Below, piece after piece: positions 17,945-26,258 of a DNA stretch of 45,431 nt; position 1 is the stretch's first letter, and each line of letters opens with the position of its first letter. A program made the position numbers and the translations under genes. Below the pieces are notes generated by a model. It saw only the letters and a list, made by a program, of their open reading frames with translations, had not been told where the DNA came from and did no database searches. The stretch spans positions 1 to 45,431 of the forward strand of contig JAFSLL010000044.1 in assembly GCA_017448455.1 (NCBI GenBank), given 5' to 3'. The stretch is from Oscillospiraceae bacterium. GTDB lineage: Bacteria; Bacillota; Clostridia; Oscillospirales; Oscillospiraceae.

Positions 17945-19231
17945 TCAGAAGATTTTCTGCAGGAAGTTGTACAGCGACAGATGCCAGTGACCGATGGAAT
18001 GATAACGCATGGGGAAGAGATCAAAGCTGGTGTTGACACCCGCCCTGAGGCGCGGCTCCAGATCGGTCAGCATTCGGTAGCCCGGCACCATGTAGGGTGT
18101 GGCAAAGTCGAAAATGCCCGTGGTGGCATAGAGATAATGAATCGGCAGATCCTGCCAGGCTTCCGAGCGGATGGTCTCATTCAGATGTTCCTCTGTAGTC
18201 CGGAAGGAACTGAACAGACCGAACCAGGAAATATAATCAAGACTGCCGCATAGGGCGGCGTTGGCAGTTGTGACAGCACCGCGGGAAAGACCGGCGAAGG
18301 CGCGGTGATCCCGGCTGGCAGCGAAACCGGCATCATCGGCTGTTTCCGCCCAGGTGGAATACTTCGTTTCCACCGCAGGCATCAGGTCGTTTCGCAGTTC
18401 TTCCCGGAAGGAGAAGGTCAGAATATCCAGACTGCTGTCTTTCCCGTCATCCTCCACATAAAAGGTAGGGGTAACCACAATGAGAGGTTCGATCTCACCC
18501 TGTGCAATCATGCGGTCAAGCATGACCTTGTTGTAGCGGTGGGTCTGCAGCCAGTAGTTCTCATCGTCTCCGGTACCGTGCATCAGATAGAGAATATTGT
18601 ACTTCAGAGTTTCATCATATCCGTAAGGCAAGTACACCAATGCCCGCTTTGTAACCGGACGGCCGTCGGTGGCATAGGCTTTTGTTTCGTAAACCAGTTC
18701 CTCCAGTGTGCCCGTTTCCGTAATTTCACCGGTATCAAACTTCTCCGGGACAGCCCAGAGCGTCCGCTTCGCGTGTCCATCCCAGTTTTTGTCCCGGTCG
18801 TTATTGGCCTTCCAGACGACGAGAACCGTACAGATGATCAGCAGAGCGGCAGCCAGGGGCAACCAGGAAAACTTACGAACAGGTATTTTCTTCCAAATCA
18901 TCCATGCTGTACCGGCAACTGCCCAGACGGCGGCAACAACGCCCTGGAAGACGATGAAAGAGGCAAAATGCGTCGTTTCGCCGTAGTTGAGAAAACTGTT
19001 CAGTACAAAACATCCGATCGCGACGGGCAGAATCAGAAATGGCATCCTTCCGCTCCAGGCGGAATATGCCACCAGACACATCAGTAGCTCCAGCAGCAGA
19101 ATCATCAGCGCCATGTTGGCGAGTGCCAATGTGAGGTATCTTGTCAGCTGGATCCACCCCAGCAGGGTAAAAACACAGAAGAAGCCCAGACTAACCCGGT
19201 CTGACAGAACTTCCGGTTCTTTTGTTGTCAT
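17945..19231 (-). CDS. Polytopic membrane protein with C-terminal esterase domain (feruloyl/acetyl esterase-like)
   Basis: 428 residues from the ATG at 19231 (GGGAGG site; a longer frame to 19351 lacks support). Residues about 12-140 hold roughly five membrane helices. The rest is a PF00756-type esterase: LYLMHGTGDDENYW near 215, nucleophile elbow GLSRG (Ser316) and a likely catalytic His in MRYHSIGHWH. Such domains occur in xylan acetyl and feruloyl esterases (CE1). The fusion of a multi-helix membrane domain to the esterase is unusual. It lies 15 bases before the next esterase gene, so the two are surely co-transcribed. The substrate is unknown. Confidence 0.82.
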   Translation of the reverse strand: MTTKEPEVLSDRVSLGFFCVFTLLGWIQLTRYLTLALANMALMILLLELLMCLVAYSAWSGRMPFLILPVAIGCFVLNSFLNYGETTHFASFIVFQGVVAAVWAVAGTAWMIWKKIPVRKFSWLPLAAALLIICTVLVVWKANNDRDKNWDGHAKRTLWAVPEKFDTGEITETGTLEELVYETKAYATDGRPVTKRALVYLPYGYDETLKYNILYLMHGTGDDENYWLQTHRYNKVMLDRMIAQGEIEPLIVVTPTFYVEDDGKDSSLDILTFSFREELRNDLMPAVETKYSTWAETADDAGFAASRDHRAFAGLSRGAVTTANAALCGSLDYISWFGLFSSFRTTEEHLNETIRSEAWQDLPIHYLYATTGIFDFATPYMVPGYRMLTDLEPRLRAGVNTSFDLFPMRYHSIGHWHLSLYNFLQKIF

Positions 19232-19256
19232 ATCTTTGCCTCCCTTAAAGAAACAG

Positions 19257-19288
19257 GAAAAGACGGCGACGTGCAAGCCGTCGCCGTC
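19257..19288 (-). terminator. Intercistronic hairpin, weak terminator/attenuator
   Basis: In the 73-base gap before the polytopic esterase gene, the minus strand forms a perfect 9-bp stem, GACGGCGAC (19280-19288) with GTCGCCGTC (19262-19270), followed by TTTTCCTGTTTC. It may reduce transcription of the downstream esterase-GH3 genes or set a processing boundary. Confidence 0.5.
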
Positions 19289-19304
19289 CAAATCCCAAAA
19301 CTGT

Positions 19305-19703
19305 TTATTCCGCTTTCTTCGTGAGACCGATAAAAGCTGCCACCAGTGCAATGAGCCAGGTTACTCCGGCAAAAACCGCAAAGGTATAAAATCCGGTTAC
19401 ATTGCTCTGCGGATTCAGCCCGGCGTAAACCAGACCGATCTCGTTCACCATGGGCGCGATGGACATGCACAGTCCGGCCATCACCAGAACTACATGCGCA
19501 AGCAGGAAGAAATTCGGAAGCTCCTTACCCATTTTCACGGCAAAGGCCAGAGCCAGAGCGCCGGCAACAACAGCGCAGATGAGCAGAGGCATGGTTTTGC
19601 TGGTCTGGATATAAACGGACTTGTAGAGGATTGCGCAGACCACAGACAGAACCGTGGAAGCGGATGCGAGGACAAAGCCGATCATTTTTACATTCTTATT
19701 CAT
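19305..19703 (-). CDS. Small four-helix membrane protein, function unknown
   Basis: A 132-residue protein with four hydrophobic stretches (about 7-25, 38-55, 64-86 and 104-126) and a short basic C-terminus TKKAE. No enzymatic motif is visible. It starts MNKNVKMIGFVLASAS and lies 14 bases after the large GH3 gene, so it belongs to the glycosidase operon. It might help insert or organise the membrane-anchored hydrolases, but nothing in the sequence proves this. Confidence 0.8.
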   Translation of the reverse strand: MNKNVKMIGFVLASASTVLSVVCAILYKSVYIQTSKTMPLLICAVVAGALALAFAVKMGKELPNFFLLAHVVLVMAGLCMSIAPMVNEIGLVYAGLNPQSNVTGFYTFAVFAGVTWLIALVAAFIGLTKKAE

Positions 19704-19717
19704 GGTTCAGTCCTCCT

Positions 19718-22700
19718 TTACTGCTGTGCCTCAACGGGCGTTTTCTCTTTTTTCGGGAGCAGAGAAGCAACATACCAGACACAGGCCAGCGCAGTCAGGA
19801 TCCCTGTCGCCCAGTTGACAGCAATCAGCGTGGTTTCCCACCACGGGTGGACACGGACAACACGGGTGTCGGTAGTAACACCGTTCATGGTGTTGGAGTT
19901 GGCAAACGTATAGAGGTTATACTTCAGCATCTGCTTGAGTTCCTGCTGGAAGGCGGTGTCCTTCTCGATGAGCTTCATGTTAGCAGCGGAGAGCGGATTG
20001 CCGATGACCGTGGTGTCGTCATAAGCCGTCTCGGTCAGGCAGCCGCCGCCGCCGGCAAAGGTCACGTCACGCCAGTTCATGTACTCGGCGCCGTTAATCA
20101 TATCGGTGACAACGTAACCGGTATATCCCCACTCATTGCGGAGAATCTCGGTCAGCAGACCGCGGTGAGCACCGGCATAGACACAGCCGAGACGGTTGAA
20201 GGCGGTCATAACACCCTGAGCATAGTTGCCCTCCAGGCAGCCCTGGAAACCTCTGAGTTCCGTCTCGCGGGCACCCTGCTCGGAGATAAAGGTGGACGTT
20301 CCGGAACGGTTTGCCTCCTGATGGTTCAGAGCGAAGTGCTTCGGCTCCATCATCAGGCCCTTGGATTTGCCGCCTTCACAGGCTGCGACACCCATGATGT
20401 TGGTCAGCATGGAATCTTCAGAGTAATACTCATGGTTGCGGGAGCAGTAGGTCGCGCGGTGGTTGTTCAGACCCGGTCCGAAAATCGAGCAGGCGTTGGA
20501 CCACAAAGAGTCTTCACCGAAGAGCTCGCCCTCGCGTTCCACCAATTCCACATTAAAGGTCGCCGCAACCACAGGCTCGGTGGGCATGGTGGGCATATGC
20601 CACATGGCATATTCGCTGTCAGGACCGACATAGGTCGGTTCATCAGACTGAGAGGCATCCCAGTTGGCTGTATAGCCGGGAACCTGATCAGATACAAAGC
20701 CGACAGGTCCGTCATAAGCCGTGACTTCGTGCAGACCGATAGAATTGATCGGCTGGAAGTTGGAACCGGCATTGGCCATGGAATCGACCGCCTCTTCGAG
20801 CGTAATGTTGTCGATCAGTTCATCCCAGAGCGGATCGTCAAAAGCGACCGTTCCGGCATAGTTGCCGTTGTCGTCCAGCAGGACCATGTCAATCAGACGC
20901 ATGCCGTTGCCGGCGCCCCAGGTCACTCCCTCACCGTTCTCGGTAAGTTCATAGTTCTGGTTCTTCAGGGCCTTCAGCATGGTCTCGTTGGCAGTGACGC
21001 CCCAGACAGGATCCCAGCCCTTGGTCCAGTCAGCGCGGGTGATGTACTCCACACCCAGATCCGGAAGCAGATTGCGGATATCGCCATCCTGAAGCTGATT
21101 CTGGACACCTTCGGAATAAGTCTCGATGTCTTTGGATGCAACAGAGACGACTTTCGCGTTATCGGCGTTGATGACTTCGTCGTCCGTTACTTTTACGAGG
21201 GTTTCATCGCTGCCCAGCTTCGCAGCCAGGACATTGTTCAGCGCCTCATGTGCGCCGTTGCCGATTGCAAAGTAGTAGTCGCCCGCGTCGAGAATCCAGG
21301 CACCCTGGGTTCCGTCCGCTTTCACCGCGTCCTGATCATAAGACGCAACATACTTGGCGTCAAAATCAACGGTGACAGTCTCACTGGCGCCGGCAGCCAA
21401 AGTAGAAGTCTTGCCGAAGCCGATCAGCTGAATGGCGGCTTTTTCCACACCACCTGCGGTGTAGGGGGACTGTACATAAAGCTGAACCACACTCTTGCCC
21501 GGAACATCGCCGGTATTGGTAACCTTCACAACGGCCTTGCTCTCGCCGCCGATATTGAAGTCAACACTCTGAAGCTCCTGCTCAAAAGTGGTGTAGGACA
21601 TGCCGTAACCGAAGGGATAGGCAACCTCATCGGCATAGCTCCAGCTGCCGCTGGAAGCAAAGGTGCCTGTGCTGGAATCGGCTTTGCCCTGCCCAAGGAC
21701 CAGATCCTCATAGCGGGTTTCGTAGTATTTGTAGCCGACGTAAATGCCTTCAGTCTCGACAATATACCAGTTGCCCTTGTCAGTACCCGCGTCTATATCT
21801 TCGTTTGTGTAGAAGAAGAGACCAAAGTTCTGCATGGCAGGCGCGGAGATGGAATTGGTTGCATAGGTGTCGGCAATGTGACCGGAGGGGTTCACATTGC
21901 CGCACAGAACGTCTGCAACGCCGCGGAAACCGTAGGCGCCGGGGAGACCTGCCCAGACGATCGCGTCGATGTCGGGATCGCTCTTGAGCTCACCGATTTC
22001 CATCGTGACATCGGAGTTGAGGACCACGATGACCTTGCCGTTGGAGTTAGCCTTGGCGAGATTGATCATCGCCCTCTCATTGTCGGAGAGTGCCATCGGA
22101 CGCTCAAAGTGGTCACCGTTGGTGTCCTTCATGGTCAGCGCGTAGTCTGAAGCCTCGGAACTGTCGCGGGACAGGAAGACCAGCGCGGTGGTATCCTTTG
22201 CCGCATTGAGAACATCGTCCGTGTAGAAATCGGCGGGGGGCTCACCGATGATGTAGCTGTCAGCCGTTTCAAACATCGGCCAGAACACCGGAATCAGGGA
22301 GTGACCGGGGACTTCCTGACCGAAAAAGGCTGCCTTGCGGCGGTAGGCGTCGGCACCGCTGCCGGCATACAGTTTCAGCAGATCTTCATTCAGGGTGACG
22401 CCGTTTTCTCTGAGAGCGTCAATCAGTGTGACAGAAGTCTGCCCGGCATCAGCATTGACAGAAGTCGTGGAACCGATCAGACCGCCAAATGTGGGCGCCA
22501 AAGCGTTCAGGCCCCAGATGGTGACCTTCTCGCTGGAGGCGTTCAGAGGCAGCGCACCGTTGTTCTTAAACAGAACGGTGCCCTCCTGGGAGATCTCCCG
22601 CGCCAAGGCCTCCTTGGCGTCGATCACCTCTTTCACAGAGCTGAATTCAGACTTGAAGTAAATCCCATCGCTCGTGCTCTCGCCGCTCTTTACGGTCTTA

Positions 22701-22837
22701 TAGCTCGAGGTGCCGAGGAAGGTGTTGATCTTGCCTGTCCAGCTTCCTGCGATGCTTGTAGCGAACATGGACAGCACGAAAAGTGATGCCAGCAGCGCTG
22801 CAAGACCGCGTTTCAAACCAGTTGCTTTGCCCTTCAT
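19718..22837 (-). CDS. Membrane-anchored GH3 glycosidase with permuted domains (first copy)
   Basis: A 1,039-residue family 3 glycoside hydrolase, first gene of its operon. The N-terminal hydrophobic segment (about 10-31) could be a signal anchor. Sandwich motifs come first (VLFKNNGALPL near 90, NPSGHIADTYA near 315), then the FnIII-entry motif YPFGYGMSYTTF near 412, and last the TIM barrel with KHFALNHQEANRSG (from about 833) and the nucleophile Asp in GYVVTDMI (about 912). A C-terminal membrane segment (about 1000-1023) precedes LPKKEKTP. The order is the reverse of canonical GH3 and like that of Ruminococcus-type beta-glucosidases. The start has a strong AGGAGG site. It probably releases glucose, xylose or related sugars outside the cell. 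Confidence 0.92.
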   Translation of the reverse strand: MKGKATGLKRGLAALLASLFVLSMFATSIAGSWTGKINTFLGTSSYKTVKSGESTSDGIYFKSEFSSVKEVIDAKEALAREISQEGTVLFKNNGALPLNASSEKVTIWGLNALAPTFGGLIGSTTSVNADAGQTSVTLIDALRENGVTLNEDLLKLYAGSGADAYRRKAAFFGQEVPGHSLIPVFWPMFETADSYIIGEPPADFYTDDVLNAAKDTTALVFLSRDSSEASDYALTMKDTNGDHFERPMALSDNERAMINLAKANSNGKVIVVLNSDVTMEIGELKSDPDIDAIVWAGLPGAYGFRGVADVLCGNVNPSGHIADTYATNSISAPAMQNFGLFFYTNEDIDAGTDKGNWYIVETEGIYVGYKYYETRYEDLVLGQGKADSSTGTFASSGSWSYADEVAYPFGYGMSYTTFEQELQSVDFNIGGESKAVVKVTNTGDVPGKSVVQLYVQSPYTAGGVEKAAIQLIGFGKTSTLAAGASETVTVDFDAKYVASYDQDAVKADGTQGAWILDAGDYYFAIGNGAHEALNNVLAAKLGSDETLVKVTDDEVINADNAKVVSVASKDIETYSEGVQNQLQDGDIRNLLPDLGVEYITRADWTKGWDPVWGVTANETMLKALKNQNYELTENGEGVTWGAGNGMRLIDMVLLDDNGNYAGTVAFDDPLWDELIDNITLEEAVDSMANAGSNFQPINSIGLHEVTAYDGPVGFVSDQVPGYTANWDASQSDEPTYVGPDSEYAMWHMPTMPTEPVVAATFNVELVEREGELFGEDSLWSNACSIFGPGLNNHRATYCSRNHEYYSEDSMLTNIMGVAACEGGKSKGLMMEPKHFALNHQEANRSGTSTFISEQGARETELRGFQGCLEGNYAQGVMTAFNRLGCVYAGAHRGLLTEILRNEWGYTGYVVTDMINGAEYMNWRDVTFAGGGGCLTETAYDDTTVIGNPLSAANMKLIEKDTAFQQELKQMLKYNLYTFANSNTMNGVTTDTRVVRVHPWWETTLIAVNWATGILTALACVWYVASLLPKKEKTPVEAQQ

Positions 22838-22861
22838 TTTTTCCTCCTTTTATAAATGAAT

Positions 22862-22940
22862 ACGCGCGTAAGGGAGCAAATCCAGACGCGCGCTGCTTAG
22901 AATGTGTATGTATATTAACAGATTGTTACGAAAGAGTCAA
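22862..22940 (-). promoter_or_regulatory. Promoter and 5'-leader hairpin of the GH3-esterase operon
   Basis: Minus strand: -35 TTGACT (22935-22940), 17-bp spacer, -10 TAATAT (22912-22917). The short leader holds a GC-rich hairpin made from CGCGCGT-type arms near 22862-22869 and 22886-22893, about 25 bases before the start codon. The hairpin may regulate the message or affect its stability. Confidence 0.65.
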
Positions 22941-22977
22941 CGGTTATTTATGGATCCGGGTCCGTAGGAAGGGCAAG

Positions 22978-23017
22978 GAACAGCCCTGCCGAGATCTCAA
23001 GAATCGGAGGGCTGTTC
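22978..23017 (-). terminator. Hairpin after the GH2 gene
   Basis: GAACAGCCCT and AGGGCTGTTC form a perfect 10-bp stem with additional pairing inside the 20-base loop. The tail lacks a good T run, so termination is uncertain. It separates the GH2 gene from the promoter of the GH3 operon. Confidence 0.45.
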
Positions 23018-23035
23018 AATACGGCTTTCTGTTTT

Positions 23036-25417
23036 TCAGCTGACAGGCAGAGAAAGCGAAGCTGTGTGTGTTCCGTCGCTTACGGAAACAGCAAGTTTGC
23101 CGCTCTCACCGGCACGGACGATCAGCAGCGCTTCGCCGTAATAGGTGTCGCTTTCAGCATCCAGATAGCTCTGCTCATAGAAGGGGCAGGCGGAGCCGAA
23201 GGCTTCCAGTGTGCCGCCCTCGACGGAGGCTTTCAGCATGCCCCGCTCACAGGGCTTAGTTATGCCTTTCTCATCGGTATAGCGAACACGGAGGAAGGCC
23301 AGATGTCCGGACTGCACGTGTACGTCCTCTGCCTCAATACGGAGTTTCGTCGCCTCTTTCGCTGTGACGAGCCGGTCGCGGCCCAGCTCTTTGCCGGAGG
23401 CGTCATAGGACACTGCCTCCAGGATGCCGTTTTCATACGGCACATGGAAGAGCACGCGGCAGTCTCCGCGAGGAGCTTTTCTTCCGAGAGATTTTCCGTT
23501 GAGAGACAGCTCGATCTCGGCCGCCCTGGCATAGACCTCTACAGTGGCCTTTTTCCCTTCATAGCCCCGCCAGGACCAGGATGGCATTGCGTTGGTCATT
23601 TTCCAGGCGGAGGGACTGTGCTTGCCCTCGTGGCAGATGGGACGCACCGCAATATAGGGGCCAGTTTCACGCTCCAGCGCGACTTTGGTATAAAGCGCTT
23701 CGCCAAGGGGCTTGCCTGTCAGGTCAATGCGCCCGCTTCCGGCACTGATCCATCCAAGACCGGCATCCATATTCTTCGCGTAATCCGGATACTCCCAGGA
23801 GCCGATCATGACTTCACCCAGATAGTCAATGCCGGCCCAGACAAAGTCGCCAATTAGACGGGGATTCTCTTTCGCCAGTTCCCAGAACTTATACGCGTCG
23901 AAACAGAATGTCTCCGAGCCGAGAATCAGACGGTCGGGATAATTCTTCAGGTCTTTCTTATAGCGTTTCTCACCGTAGTTGTAGCCGGCAATGTCCATGT
24001 TCGCGAAGGATTCCCGCGTCGTCACGTCCGAGCCGTGCAGCGTCGCGCCGAGCTTCATGAAGTTTGCTCCAAAAAGCCCGGCCATATCGTTAAAGAACTT
24101 GGATCCGGTGCTGCTTTCCTTCGCTTTCTTGCCTTCTGCCTTCGCTTTAGCGGCGCGATCGGCTTCCTTTTTTGCTTTTTCATCGGAATACTGGCCAAAA
24201 CCGATATGGTTGAGGAAGTTAAAGAAAATGTTGACGCCGCAGGTGACGGGTCTGGTGTCGTCGAGTTCATGCAGGAGTGCCGTCATGTCCTTCGCCAGCT
24301 GAATCCCTTTCGGCTGAGCGGTCTCCGCGACTTCGTTTCCGGTAGAATAGAGAATGACGCAGGGATGGTTGTAGTCTTTATCGACCATGTCCGCCATATC
24401 CTGCTTCCACCAGTCAAAGAAGAAATCCACATAGTCATACATGGTCTTATGAATATACCAGTGGTCAATATACTCATCCATGACGAGCATGCCAAGACGG
24501 TCGCAGATCTCCAGCGCAGTTTTTGAGCAGGGATTATGCGCTGAGCGAAGAGCATTATAGCCGTTTTCTTTTAAGATACGGATACGGCGCTCAAGCGCGT
24601 CAGGATCGCATTTCGCGCCAAGAAGCCCATTGTCATGATGAACGCAGGCACCGCGAAGAATCTCACGCTTGCCATTGATCAGAAGACCGTCTTTCCCCCA
24701 GGACAGTGTGCGGAAACCAAAAGATTCCAGTGCCTCATCTTCACCATAGGTGACGCGGCAGGTATAAAGCTGAGGGGTTTCAACGCTCCAGAGGCTGGCA
24801 TTCTCGACCGTCAGCGTAAATACGCGCTCTTCGCCTTCCGCGAATGCCAGCACCGTTTCTCCGTCAAGAATCTCAAGCTTGACTGGGCCGTCACTGGTGG
24901 TTTTGACCTGAACCTCGATCGTTGCGGGCTTGAGAGAAATGGTTTTAATTTTCACGCCGTTCATTGCAATATGTTCAGCCGGCGCTGTCCACAGATGTAC
25001 AGGGCGGTAGATGCCGGCACCGGAATACCAGCGGGAGTTTGGCTGGTCAGCATTGAAGGCGCGCACTTCCACGGTGTTTTCACCGGTTATTGCGAATGGC
25101 TTCAAATCCACATAAAAATTGGTATAGCCGTAAGGCCGGAAATAGACCTTCTCGCCGTTGAGGTAGACTTCCGCTTTCCTGTAGACACCCTCAAACTCAA
25201 GAATGAGTGTGCCGGCGAGCTGCTCTTCTGTCAGAAAAAAGGTTTTTCTGTAGGAATAGTCGCGTCCTTCAAACCAGCTGACATTCAGCCCACCCATGGA
25301 CTGCGCGCTGCGCGGTTCCCGCAGCATGGCGTCATCGGGAATTCGGACAGGAAGCGGTGACTCATCAGTGTTCAGATGTTTGCAGGTCCAGCCTTCATTA
25401 AATGGCTGATATTTCAT
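23036..25417 (-). CDS. Glycoside hydrolase family 2 enzyme (beta-galactosidase-like)
   Basis: A 793-residue cytoplasmic GH2 enzyme with no signal peptide. Domains in order: sugar-binding jelly roll (RKAEVYLNGEKVYFRPYGYTN near 80-100), immunoglobulin-like domain, and TIM barrel (RSAHNPCSK near 291). The predicted acid/base is Glu362 in YSTGNEVAE and the nucleophile is Glu502 in ILGSETFCF. C-terminal Ig-like domains follow. Inside the barrel, residues about 411-440 form a Lys/Glu/Ala-rich insert likely to be a helix. The start at 25417 (MKYQPFNEGW) fits an AAGGATGG site better than two upstream Met codons. Galactoside is the default guess; glucuronide or other substrates are possible. Confidence 0.9.
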   Translation of the reverse strand: MKYQPFNEGWTCKHLNTDESPLPVRIPDDAMLREPRSAQSMGGLNVSWFEGRDYSYRKTFFLTEEQLAGTLILEFEGVYRKAEVYLNGEKVYFRPYGYTNFYVDLKPFAITGENTVEVRAFNADQPNSRWYSGAGIYRPVHLWTAPAEHIAMNGVKIKTISLKPATIEVQVKTTSDGPVKLEILDGETVLAFAEGEERVFTLTVENASLWSVETPQLYTCRVTYGEDEALESFGFRTLSWGKDGLLINGKREILRGACVHHDNGLLGAKCDPDALERRIRILKENGYNALRSAHNPCSKTALEICDRLGMLVMDEYIDHWYIHKTMYDYVDFFFDWWKQDMADMVDKDYNHPCVILYSTGNEVAETAQPKGIQLAKDMTALLHELDDTRPVTCGVNIFFNFLNHIGFGQYSDEKAKKEADRAAKAKAEGKKAKESSTGSKFFNDMAGLFGANFMKLGATLHGSDVTTRESFANMDIAGYNYGEKRYKKDLKNYPDRLILGSETFCFDAYKFWELAKENPRLIGDFVWAGIDYLGEVMIGSWEYPDYAKNMDAGLGWISAGSGRIDLTGKPLGEALYTKVALERETGPYIAVRPICHEGKHSPSAWKMTNAMPSWSWRGYEGKKATVEVYARAAEIELSLNGKSLGRKAPRGDCRVLFHVPYENGILEAVSYDASGKELGRDRLVTAKEATKLRIEAEDVHVQSGHLAFLRVRYTDEKGITKPCERGMLKASVEGGTLEAFGSACPFYEQSYLDAESDTYYGEALLIVRAGESGKLAVSVSDGTHTASLSLPVS

Positions 25418-25465
25418 GGCGTTTTCCATCCTTTCATCCATTTGGAAGATGATTATTTCTAAAAC

Positions 25466-25476
25466 ACACTATACCA
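25466..25476 (-). promoter_or_regulatory. Extended -10 promoter of the GH2 gene
   Basis: The minus strand reads TGGTATAGT, an extended -10 (TATAGT at 25468-25473). The matching -35 region (TTTCTT) is poor. It lies about 50 bases before the GH2 start. Confidence 0.45.
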
Positions 25477-25560
25477 GATCAATCTCAAAAAAGAAAGCGC
25501 AATACTGAATAATCTGAATCGCAAACAGATGCGACACTCGGCATGATCCTTAAAAAATAT

Positions 25561-25597
25561 AAGAAAAAGGCGAGAATCCGTATTCTGGACTCTCACC
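25561..25597 (-). terminator. Intrinsic terminator of queT
   Basis: Minus strand: GGTGAGAGTCC pairs with GGATTCTCGCC (with G-U pairs) around a 7-base loop, followed by TTTTTCTT. It lies about 30 bases after the queT stop. Confidence 0.8.
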
Positions 25598-25627
25598 TGA
25601 ATAATACAAAGAGGGAATATCAGACGG

Positions 25628-26137
25628 TTAGGCTTCGTTCTCCATAGAAATCTCCGTCCGGAAAATCTTGTCACGACGTTTGTCAAGAACATAATAAAGC
25701 ATCATGCCTAAGATCCCGCAGGAAATGACCTCGCCAAGCCCGACAGTCAGCATCATGAGGGGAATCGGGAGGTCGATCGCGTAGGCATAACGAAGCACAA
25801 AGGGAATGATCAGTACATTTGAGAGAATGGGCGGGATTGTCCCGAAAACAGGTTTCCTGCTGCGAAGCAGATAGGTGCCGATGGCACCGATCAGCGTAGC
25901 GAGGCTTCCAAAAATTACGTCCGGAACGGCCGCACCGCTGATCAGATTCGCGAGCAGGCAGCCGACGAACAGACCGGGAACAGCGGCAGGTGTAAAAAGA
26001 GGCAGAATGGTCAGTGCTTCGGAAATCCGCACCTGAACCTCCCGAAAAGAAATCGGAGCGAAGACCAGGGTGAGTGTGACATACAGTGCGGCGATAATCG
26101 CGCCGTAGGCAAGGTTCTGAACTTGTTTCTTTTGCAT
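25628..26137 (-). CDS. queT: QueT family queuosine-precursor transporter (ECF S component)
   Basis: A 169-residue membrane protein with about five or six helices. The N-terminus has the QueT-type sequence AALYVTLTLVFAPISFREVQVRISEAL (residues about 17-43), where the FREVQVRISEAL part is diagnostic. It is predicted to bind a 7-deazapurine such as preQ1 and to import it with a shared energy-coupling module encoded elsewhere. It is a single-gene unit with its own promoter, riboswitch and terminator. The ATG at 26137 follows the AGGAG site that forms the end of the riboswitch, which supports both calls. Confidence 0.88.
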   Translation of the reverse strand: MQKKQVQNLAYGAIIAALYVTLTLVFAPISFREVQVRISEALTILPLFTPAAVPGLFVGCLLANLISGAAVPDVIFGSLATLIGAIGTYLLRSRKPVFGTIPPILSNVLIIPFVLRYAYAIDLPIPLMMLTVGLGEVISCGILGMMLYYVLDKRRDKIFRTEISMENEA

Positions 26138-26145
26138 ATTGTTTT

Positions 26146-26188
26146 CTCCTAGTTTTGTTTATTGTGAGGATGGAATTTCGAACTCACA
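26146..26188 (-). promoter_or_regulatory. preQ1-I riboswitch of queT
   Basis: The minus-strand leader has a stem UGUGAG/CUCACA, a loop starting UUCGA and ending UUCC/AUC, and the A-rich tail AUAAACAAAACUAGGAG. This is the class I preQ1 layout (stem, C-containing loop, A-rich tail ending in the Shine-Dalgarno). UUCC in the loop could pair with the GGAG site to form the pseudoknot. Translational control is expected: preQ1 hides the ribosome site. The match was made by eye. Confidence 0.7.
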
Positions 26189-26206
26189 TTGCTGAAAGGC
26201 TCGCAC

Positions 26207-26235
26207 ACTGTATCACAAAATAGAGATATTTGCAA
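26207..26235 (-). promoter_or_regulatory. Promoter of queT
   Basis: Minus strand: TTGCAA (26230-26235), 17-bp spacer, TACAGT (26207-26212). It is positioned just upstream of the riboswitch stem. Each hexamer matches the consensus at four of six positions. Confidence 0.55.
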
Positions 26236-26258
26236 CGTTTATTTTCATTTCTCTCTGG

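Noticed and set aside
19631-22150. 839-codon open frame on the plus strand
   Set aside because: It lies exactly opposite the large GH3 gene and has no family motif or ribosome site; it is an antisense shadow caused by codon bias.
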